12,387 bases of DNA, taken from Bacteroidales bacterium. GTDB taxonomy: Bacteria; Bacteroidota; Bacteroidia; Bacteroidales; JAADGE01. Positions within the stretch are counted from its first letter, which is position 1, and each line of letters opens with the position of its first letter. The notes under the pieces are model-generated. The model was not told where the DNA came from. It saw nothing but the letters and a program-made list of their open reading frames with translations, and ran no database searches. Shown here piece by piece: positions 1 through 6,184 of the stretch. The DNA lies in NCBI GenBank assembly GCA_029932445.1, contig JAOZQB010000009.1:1-12387 (forward strand). Direction: 5' to 3'. The translations under genes were made by a program, and so were the position numbers.

Positions 1-2
1 GT

Positions 3-809
3 ACGATTGAAAGGGATGTCCCCGTTGAAAACGGAACCAACAAAATAACCGTAAAAGTAACGAATGCCGGCGGTGAAGTGTTATCGGATACAAGAATTGT
101 AAATTTACAAATTGATAATATCTCAACGAACCAAAAACGCTTGGCATTAGTTATAGGAAACGGAGAATATTTATTATCTCCGCTGAAAAATCCGGTTAAT
201 GATGCTCAACTAATGGCTGAAGAATTAAGAAAATTGGGATTTGATGTAATGTCATTTACAGATTTAAGTCAAAATGATATGAAATCAAAAATACGTGAAT
301 TCGGAAATAAATTAAGCAAACAAAAAGGTGTCGGATTATTTTATTATGCCGGTCACGGTATTCAGTTAAACGGAGAGAATTATCTGGTACCTGTTTCCGC
401 TGTTATTAATAAAGAACAAGATGTTGAACTTGAAGCAGTTAATTTAAAACGTGTTCTCGGTGAAATGGATTATGCACAAAATGATTTGAATATAGTTATT
501 TTGGATGCCTGCAGAAATAATCCTTTTGCCAGAAGTTTCAGATCCGGCGGCGGTAACGGTTTAGCTTCAACAACTGCTCCGAAAGGTACATTTATAGCTT
601 ATGCAACGGCACCGGGTTCGGTAGCATCCGACGGAACGGGTGAAAACGGATTATACACGCAAGAACTTGTAAAAGCGTTGGAACAACCCGGCAGTAAAAT
701 TGAAGATGTATTTAAAGCCGTCAGAAACAATGTTTATAAAATGTCAAATGAAATGCAGGTTCCCTGGGAAAACTCATCTATTTTCGGAGATTTCTATTTT
801 AAGAAATAA
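3..809 (+). CDS. Caspase-like (peptidase C14, p20-type) protein, 5' partial
   Basis: The reading frame is open to the left edge of the window, so the true start lies upstream; the GTG at 78 is internal. The first ~35 residues (TIERDVPVENGTNKI...) look like the last strands of an Ig-like beta-sandwich, which often precedes the protease in bacterial caspase-family proteins. The caspase fold starts near 135 (RLALVIGNGEY, then PLKNPVNDA). The catalytic pair is visible: His in FYYAGHG (codon 354-356) and Cys in LDACRNNPF (codon 510-512). The end, PWENSSIFGDFYF, is typical of the family C-terminus. Members cleave peptide bonds after Arg/Lys or Asp; the substrate here cannot be read. Localisation is unknown because the N-terminus is missing. 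A papain-like protease follows on the same strand after 274 bp. The family call is firm; the role is unknown. Confidence 0.93.
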   Translation, partial: TIERDVPVENGTNKITVKVTNAGGEVLSDTRIVNLQIDNISTNQKRLALVIGNGEYLLSPLKNPVNDAQLMAEELRKLGFDVMSFTDLSQNDMKSKIREFGNKLSKQKGVGLFYYAGHGIQLNGENYLVPVSAVINKEQDVELEAVNLKRVLGEMDYAQNDLNIVILDACRNNPFARSFRSGGGNGLASTTAPKGTFIAYATAPGSVASDGTGENGLYTQELVKALEQPGSKIEDVFKAVRNNVYKMSNEMQVPWENSSIFGDFYFKK

Positions 810-875
810 ACAGATAAAACAATATTGAATTAAGCACTTAAGTAATACAAAATGAAAAAACAATGAAAATTCTAA

Positions 876-973
876 ACTCTGCGTATTCTCTGCGATTCTT
901 AGCGTTCTTTGCATGAACGAATCAGATTTATTTCACGCAAAGAGTGCAGAGATTTCGCAAAGCACGGCAAAGA
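876..973. repeat. Imperfect palindromic repeat (Bacteroidota-type intergenic element)
   Basis: The left arm (about 876-917, built of CTCTGCG/TTCTTTGC-like words) is the imperfect reverse complement of the right arm (about 931-973, CGCAAAG/GCAGAG words), around a ~13-nt loop. The inner part, TTCTTTGCATGAA against TTCACGCAAAGA, pairs almost continuously with G-U pairs allowed. A one-base offset occurs further out. The element is much less AT-rich than its surroundings. Sequences of this CTCTGCG/CTTTGCG type recur between genes in many environmental genomes, as far as I recall, which suggests a dispersed palindromic element rather than a simple terminator. No T-tract follows either arm. Confidence 0.7.
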
Positions 974-1083
974 AAAAACAGGAACTACTGATATACAATA
1001 AATTACAAGTCTTATCTAACTGCCTAATTCAAAAATAATAATTACATAACAGTTAAATAAAGATAAAAACTTAACATTTTCGG

Positions 1084-2469
1084 ATGAAAAAAATATTCTT
1101 AATACTTTTATCAATCTTTATATCTTTTCAATTTGCATCGGGACAAGAATACGGAACCGGACTTAATTTTAATGATAAAAAATACGAATCCGTACCCAAA
1201 AAAGCCCCTTTAACAAGAAGTTTATATACAAATATTCCTTCGTCATTTTCATTAAAAAAATATACTCCCGAACCAAAAAGTCAAGGACAACACGGAACAT
1301 GCGTGGGATGGTCAACAGCTTATGCCGGTATGACAATTTTAGAATCCGTTCATAAAAACAGAACTGATAAAGCAACAATCACTTCCAATACCTTTTCTCC
1401 CGGTTTTATTTATAAACAGATAAAAAGCAGCAGCGATACCTATTGTCAATTAGGTTCATCAATTGCAGATGCACTGAATATTATGAAAACAAAAGGTGTT
1501 TGCAAATACGATGACATGACGGAAGTTAATTGTCCCGCATTCATATCACCGACAATTTTTTCAAAAGCTTCTGAATATAAAATAAAAGATTATGCAAAGA
1601 TTTTCAGTATGTTCGATTCGAAAGAATTCAAAATACATGCCGTTAAAAAAAGTATCAGTCAGAAAAATCCCGTGATTATCGGTATGAACACACCAAAATC
1701 ATTTTATACCGCAAAAGGCGAATGGTTACCGACCGAAAGCAGCAGTTTAACATACGGCGGTCATGCCATGTGCATCATTGCATATGATGATGATAAATAC
1801 GGCGGTGCTTTTGAAATAATGAACAGCTGGGGAACACAATGGGGTAACAACGGCTACCTGTGGATTTCCTATGAGAACTTTCACAAATTCGTAAAATATG
1901 CTTATGAAATGATTGATTTCAGAACAAATACAGCTGAAAACAGTTTTTCTTTAGCCGGCAGCATAAAGTTTATTAAAGCAGACGGAACTGAAAGCTCCGT
2001 AACCTTCAACAACGGTATTTATACCTTGGATGAACCCTATAAATCCGGAACTTTATTCAGATTATACATCTCCAATTCTGCCCCTGCATACGTATATTCA
2101 TTCGGATATGATGCCACAAAAAAAACATTTATGATTTTTCCTTATGCAAAAAACATATCTCCTGCTTTAAATTATGCACAAAATGATGTTGCAATACCCG
2201 ATGAAGATCATTACATTCAAACAGATAATACGATAGGAAAAGATTACTTATGCGTTTTGTATTCAAAAAATAAATTAAATATTGATAATATCAAATCTCA
2301 AATTGAAAATACCTACGGTTCTTTTAAAGATCGTATAAATTATGTTCTTAAAAATCAACTTATTTCTGAAAATCATATTCAATTTAATCAAAAAAAAATA
2401 GCATTTAGTGTAAAAAACAACGAAAAGAATATTGCCGTAATAATAATTGAGACTAATCATATCGACTGA
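1084..2469 (+). CDS. Secreted papain-like (C1 family) cysteine protease with C-terminal DUF4384-like domain
   Basis: This 461-aa protein has a type I signal peptide (KK followed by a hydrophobic stretch, probable cleavage near residue 20, FASG|QEY), so it should act in the periplasm or outside the cell. The papain-like catalytic set is complete: oxyanion Gln67 and nucleophile Cys73 in SQGQHGTCVGWS, His227 in YGGHAMC, and Asn247 in IMNSWGTQWG. Residues ~316-400 (FRLYISNSAPAYVYSF, then MIFPY, then AIPDEDHYI...DNTIGKDYLCVLYS) resemble DUF4384, a beta-rich module of unknown function found in bacterial protease and kinase-associated proteins. The last ~60 residues are helical and then beta-rich. 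No pro-domain longer than ~40 residues is present between the signal peptide and the catalytic core. No Shine-Dalgarno sequence precedes the ATG, as is usual in this phylum. The caspase-like gene upstream is co-oriented, but a shared transcript is uncertain. Substrate unknown. Confidence 0.92.
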   Translation: MKKIFLILLSIFISFQFASGQEYGTGLNFNDKKYESVPKKAPLTRSLYTNIPSSFSLKKYTPEPKSQGQHGTCVGWSTAYAGMTILESVHKNRTDKATITSNTFSPGFIYKQIKSSSDTYCQLGSSIADALNIMKTKGVCKYDDMTEVNCPAFISPTIFSKASEYKIKDYAKIFSMFDSKEFKIHAVKKSISQKNPVIIGMNTPKSFYTAKGEWLPTESSSLTYGGHAMCIIAYDDDKYGGAFEIMNSWGTQWGNNGYLWISYENFHKFVKYAYEMIDFRTNTAENSFSLAGSIKFIKADGTESSVTFNNGIYTLDEPYKSGTLFRLYISNSAPAYVYSFGYDATKKTFMIFPYAKNISPALNYAQNDVAIPDEDHYIQTDNTIGKDYLCVLYSKNKLNIDNIKSQIENTYGSFKDRINYVLKNQLISENHIQFNQKKIAFSVKNNEKNIAVIIIETNHID

Positions 2470-2516
2470 TTATGCTGCAATTATACAGTTTATAAGTAAT
2501 AATATCCCTTAAAACC

Positions 2517-2536
2517 AAAAAACATCTAAGTTTTTT
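2517..2536 (+). terminator. Possible weak terminator after the papain-like protease gene
   Basis: AAAAAAC and GTTTTTT form a 7-bp stem with a 6-nt loop, followed by ATTTTT, 47 bp after the protease stop codon. Only one pair is G-C, so folding would be weak. The T-run may equally serve as part of the upstream promoter element of the next gene. Confidence 0.25.
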
Positions 2537-2562
2537 ATTTTTAAATAAAATAATTAACTTTG
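2531..2562 (+). promoter_or_regulatory. Candidate Bacteroidota promoter for the Sia-fusion/channel/ppk operon
   Basis: TAACTTTG at 2555-2562 is an exact match to the Bacteroidota -7 element TAnnTTTG. A T-rich stretch at 2531-2536 lies about 18-20 nt upstream, where the -33 (TTTG-like) element is expected. The predicted transcription start near 2568 would give a leader of ~24 nt before the ATG at 2592. The start codon has no obvious Shine-Dalgarno sequence. Confidence 0.55.
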
Positions 2563-2591
2563 TTTCAATTCTTAACAAGCAAACCTGTACC

Positions 2592-4133
2592 ATGAAGGTA
2601 TCCGTACCCGAAAAAAAAAATAATCTGGCCTATACACTCTTTGAAAGTATCCAAGGTAACACCATGGAATATACTTATCGAGGCAGTTTTACGACCAAAG
2701 TTACGGATACCATTCTATCTTTGACAGAGTCAAATCTGGAAAATGAAAATGTTGAAAAGAAAATCAGAAAACGCGTTTTCTTTATCATCGTTGAAGGTTT
2801 GCAAAATGTTACTCGTCATCAAAGTGCATCCGAATCAGACGAACTTGCCGGTTATCCCGGTTTATTTGTTGTTCAATATAAACCTGACGGGTATTATATA
2901 ACGACAGGTAATTTAATAAAATCTTCCAATGAATATAATATCAAAAACCTAATTGATAAAATAAATAAGTTAGATAAAGACGAATTAAAAAAATATTCTT
3001 TGGAAAAACTTGACGAGGGTGAATTTTCCGAAAAAGGCGGTGCCGGTCTCGGTTTAATTGAAATTGCTCGTAAATCAGGAAATAAATTAGTTTATGCCTT
3101 TGATAAAATCAATGATCAATTTTCTTTTTTTTATATGCATTCAAAGATTATTGATTTCAATAATAATCAAGATTCGAGTAACGAAGATTCTCTGAAACGA
3201 ATTATTGACAGACATAAAATACTTGAAAAAGAGAATATCTTATTAAACTTTATCGGAGCTTTTACGCAAGATACTCTTGTTAATCTGCTTTCTATTACAG
3301 AAAATCAACTGCAAGGAACCGTTATTTTAAAAATGAAAGTTTTTAATTTAATGGTCGAAATTCTTCAAAATATTGTAAATCATGCAGATTTATATACTTA
3401 TAATAATATTACGGGAAAACATGCCATTTTTTACATAAAAGAAACAAAAAAAAATCTTATTTTCACCTCCGGAAATTATATTGAAAACTATAAAATAAAA
3501 GAATTTAAGAATAAATTAGAAAGTGTAAACAATTTATCGGAAGACGAACTTTCTGAAGCTTATAATGAAACACTCTTAAATTTCAATAACAAAAATGATG
3601 AAAACCCCGGTCTCGGCTTACTTGATATTAAAATGAAAGCTAAGAATCGCTTTATCTATGACTTTTACAAAATCGATGAAAAATTTTCTTTTTTTACACT
3701 AAAAATTCAAATAAATAAAATGAAAGACGGATTAGAAAAATACATAATACAAAAAGAGGATGATACTCCTGAAATATTCCTTGACCCCGAAAAAGGGACC
3801 TTAAGATTTAAAGGAAAATCCATTCCTGAAAATGCCGTAAGTTTTTATAAACCGATTATCGATTGGTTACATGCTTATAAAGAAAAACCGGCTGATCATA
3901 CTCAAGTTTCATTAAAGTTCGATTATTATAACACTGCCACTGACAGACAATTAGTTAAAATTTTATTAATACTGGAAGAAATCTCTAAAAATAATTCTGT
4001 CGATCTTGATTGGTATTATAATACCGGTGATATTTCAATGTTAAATGACGGTAAAAAATTCAAGGAACTTATTGATTTAAATATTGAAATTATTGAAATT
4101 ATTGATGAAGATGCCGGTGATGATGATTTTTAA
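2592..4133 (+). CDS. SiaB-SiaB-SiaC fusion: tandem GHKL-type kinase domains with a DUF1987 phosphoprotein domain
   Basis: This 513-aa soluble protein has three parts. Residues ~10-187 resemble SiaB-type kinases: an N-box VEGLQN (Glu68, Asn72) followed by RH, then TTGN (106), then a glycine-rich lid GGAGLGL (149-155). Residues ~208-375 repeat the plan: VEILQN (Glu256, Asn260), TSGN (292), and a shorter lid NPGLGLL (338-344). Residues ~390-505 match SiaC/DUF1987: TPEIFLDPEKGTLRFKGKS, IPENAVSFYKPIIDWL, and DYYNTAT with the candidate phospho-acceptor Thr448. In Pseudomonas, SiaB phosphorylates the separate protein SiaC, and SiaC controls the diguanylate cyclase SiaD. Fusion of two kinases to the substrate on one chain is not an arrangement I know. 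No cyclase or PP2C phosphatase gene is in view. The C-terminus is acidic (DEDAGDDDF). The gene leads a co-directional run with the channel and ppk1. Domain calls are strong; the output is inferred. Confidence 0.88.
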   Translation: MKVSVPEKKNNLAYTLFESIQGNTMEYTYRGSFTTKVTDTILSLTESNLENENVEKKIRKRVFFIIVEGLQNVTRHQSASESDELAGYPGLFVVQYKPDGYYITTGNLIKSSNEYNIKNLIDKINKLDKDELKKYSLEKLDEGEFSEKGGAGLGLIEIARKSGNKLVYAFDKINDQFSFFYMHSKIIDFNNNQDSSNEDSLKRIIDRHKILEKENILLNFIGAFTQDTLVNLLSITENQLQGTVILKMKVFNLMVEILQNIVNHADLYTYNNITGKHAIFYIKETKKNLIFTSGNYIENYKIKEFKNKLESVNNLSEDELSEAYNETLLNFNNKNDENPGLGLLDIKMKAKNRFIYDFYKIDEKFSFFTLKIQINKMKDGLEKYIIQKEDDTPEIFLDPEKGTLRFKGKSIPENAVSFYKPIIDWLHAYKEKPADHTQVSLKFDYYNTATDRQLVKILLILEEISKNNSVDLDWYYNTGDISMLNDGKKFKELIDLNIEIIEIIDEDAGDDDF

Positions 4134-4183
4134 ATCATTTTCTAAATACGAAATCGGCTAATTTATCATTATCTGCTACTATA

Positions 4184-6178
4184 ATGCAAAAATACTTTTC
4201 GGAATTTACCGTAGAAATTATTAATAAGAAGTTTCAGAAAGATAATTTCAATTATCCTGAAACAGCTTTAATTAAATTTTTTGATGCCGACAAAAACCTG
4301 CTTTCCGAGGAAAAATTCGGTTATGCTGATTCAAATTACATTAAAAAATACATTAATCAAAATAATGAACTGCAACTTGACTTTGCCTATACCGAAAATT
4401 TTGATATTGAATTTCTCAAAACAAAAGTATATTCCGAAAAAGTAATTCTTGAAAATTTTTCTGCCAAAAATGCATTTTTTAACAATTCTGAAAAAGATAT
4501 TAATTTCTCAGAAATGCTTTTTGAAGGCAAATTAATTGATTTTAATAACACTTATTTTATCAGTAATACATTAAATTTTTCATTCTCAGTATTTTTTACG
4601 GAAAAAACTGATTTCAGTAATTGTTTATTTAAATGTGAAATTGTAAATTTCTCAAAAACTTCCTTTTCCGAAGGGGATGTTATTTTTAAAAACAGCGTTT
4701 TTCATAAAGGCATAAAAGATTTTCAAAATATTGAATTTCAAGAAGGCAGAGTCAGTTTTATAAATGTTGAATTTAATGAAGGCGATGTCCTTTTTACCGA
4801 TACAAAATTCAGTAACGGACTGATAACCTTTAAGGTAGCTGTTTTCGGTACAGGTAGAATTGATTTTTCAAGGGTTTTATTCGGAAAAGACGAAACAACT
4901 TTTGAAAAAGTCGATTTCGGCAACGGTGATATCTCTTTCAGATCTGCGGATTTTCAAAATGGTAAAGTAAACTTTACAAGCGCATCATTCGGTGCCGGAA
5001 AAAAATCGTTTATCAATACGAATTTCGGTAACGGAAATCTGTATTTTAAAAATGTTTATTTCGGTAACGGAGCTGTATCATTCAAATTATCAAATTTCGG
5101 TTCGGGAACCATCGATTTTCATTTTTGCGAATTCGGTACCGGAAATATCCAATTTGATCGTTCGGTTTTTTTGAGCGGAAGTGTGGATATGAAAGCGGTT
5201 AATTTCGGAGAAGGTAAAGTCAGTTTTAATAAAACATTTTTCGGTGATAATAACATCACACTTGAAGGATCTGTCCTGAAAGGTAATCTGCTTATTAAAG
5301 ATTCCGTTTTCGGTAAAGGTGAATTCAATTTTAGTGAAGCCGATTTTAAAGATTGTGATGTTGAAATAAACAATGTTGATTTCGGAATCGGTAAAATAAC
5401 CTTCAGACAATCAAGTTTTAAAACACTTTCTTTAAGCGGATCTCAATTAGACAATTATTTCAATCTTCAAATTACTTCCTGTAAAATGTTGGATTTGTCT
5501 AATACGGTCGTAAAAGATATTCTGGATATCAATCCGCCTGATTTTGACCCGAAAATCGAAGCCGTTGACTTCTCAGGAATGCGTTTATTAGGAAGAATCT
5601 ATATTGATTGGAGACGTGCGAATTTGAAAGAGTTGATTTACAGACAAAATTCTACAATAAAAAGTAAAGAAGAACAGTTCAGAATCCTTAAAGAGAATTA
5701 TAATGTAACCGGTCAATATTCCTATGAAGATGAAGCTTATGTTGAATTTAAAAGAACAGAAGCTTTTGCTCATTTGAAAGAAGATATTTCTAAACGACCC
5801 CGACTAAAAATAATAGCTTATATAAACTATGCATTTAAATGGTTGGTTTTTGATAAAATGGGAAAATTTGCAACCGATCCGCTTCGTGTTTTAATGACCA
5901 TGCTCCTAACCTATTTATTTTTTACCTTTCTATACGTTTTTTTGGCTAAAATCGGTGAAGTTCATATAGTTTCTTCCCTTTTCGAACCGAATGATCCAAG
6001 AATTTTAGGTCCGGTAGGAAAAGCATTCTATCACAGTGCAATAACATTTCTCACAATCGGTTACGGCGATTATTATCCGGAAGGTATATCACGATGGATT
6101 TCTTCAATTGAAGGTTTTGTCGGCTTATTTTTAATGTCTTACTTTACCGTTGCTTTTGTTCGTAAAATACTAAGATAA
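4184..6178 (+). CDS. Solenoid-repeat protein with C-terminal two-helix potassium channel module
   Basis: This 664-aa protein has no signal peptide. From residue 113 to 364, 21 units of exactly 12 residues run in unbroken register, with pattern F-G-x-G-x-[IV]-x-F-x-x-x-x. One 11-residue unit (365-375) and three more 12-residue units follow, to residue 411. This period suggests a beta-solenoid, but not the classic pentapeptide quadrilateral. Residues 412-480 look like a cap, and 481-565 is a charged, partly helical linker (EEQFRILKENYNVTGQY, EFKR). The channel part has TM1 at ~568-590, a pore helix with selectivity filter TIGYGD (624-629), and TM2 at ~640-658, as in Ion_trans_2 channels. K+ selectivity follows from the filter. 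The large cytoplasmic solenoid probably senses or tethers. The gene lies 50 bp after the Sia fusion and 6 bp before ppk1, so co-transcription is likely. Confidence 0.9.
   Translation: MQKYFSEFTVEIINKKFQKDNFNYPETALIKFFDADKNLLSEEKFGYADSNYIKKYINQNNELQLDFAYTENFDIEFLKTKVYSEKVILENFSAKNAFFNNSEKDINFSEMLFEGKLIDFNNTYFISNTLNFSFSVFFTEKTDFSNCLFKCEIVNFSKTSFSEGDVIFKNSVFHKGIKDFQNIEFQEGRVSFINVEFNEGDVLFTDTKFSNGLITFKVAVFGTGRIDFSRVLFGKDETTFEKVDFGNGDISFRSADFQNGKVNFTSASFGAGKKSFINTNFGNGNLYFKNVYFGNGAVSFKLSNFGSGTIDFHFCEFGTGNIQFDRSVFLSGSVDMKAVNFGEGKVSFNKTFFGDNNITLEGSVLKGNLLIKDSVFGKGEFNFSEADFKDCDVEINNVDFGIGKITFRQSSFKTLSLSGSQLDNYFNLQITSCKMLDLSNTVVKDILDINPPDFDPKIEAVDFSGMRLLGRIYIDWRRANLKELIYRQNSTIKSKEEQFRILKENYNVTGQYSYEDEAYVEFKRTEAFAHLKEDISKRPRLKIIAYINYAFKWLVFDKMGKFATDPLRVLMTMLLTYLFFTFLYVFLAKIGEVHIVSSLFEPNDPRILGPVGKAFYHSAITFLTIGYGDYYPEGISRWISSIEGFVGLFLMSYFTVAFVRKILR
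4520..5416 (+). repeat. 36-bp periodic coding repeat (about 25 units of 12 codons)
   Basis: The sequence encoding residues 113-411 of the channel protein repeats every 36 bp. A recurring nucleotide core such as TTTCGGTAACGG is conspicuous in the middle units (about 4915-5220), so the units are similar at DNA as well as protein level. All but one unit are exactly 36 bp; the exception, at about 5276-5308, is 33 bp. Such a tract could gain or lose units by recombination. Confidence 0.85.
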
Positions 6179-6184
6179 AAGTTT

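Noticed and set aside
78..80. GTG as the start codon of the caspase gene
   Set aside because: The frame is open for 25 more codons to the window edge and encodes Ig-like sequence in phase, so the gene is truncated by the window.
1169..1378. Open - strand frame within the papain-like protease
   Set aside because: It lies opposite the catalytic core of a well supported gene, and its translation is unlike any protein I know.
3..2469. Anti-phage defence or CBASS-like cassette built on the caspase
   Set aside because: No nucleotide cyclase, gasdermin, TIR, Avs/STAND or other partner is visible, and the papain-like neighbour is secreted. Defence cannot be supported from this window.
5090..5410. 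Long open frames on the - strand inside the channel gene (106 and 84 codons)
   Set aside because: They mirror the 36-bp coding repeat on the opposite strand, with low-complexity translations and no start context.
4520..5416. Standard pentapeptide repeat (A[D/N]LXX) annotation
   Set aside because: The visible period is 12 residues with F at positions 1 and 8 and Gly at 2 and 4, which is not compatible with a 5-residue period.
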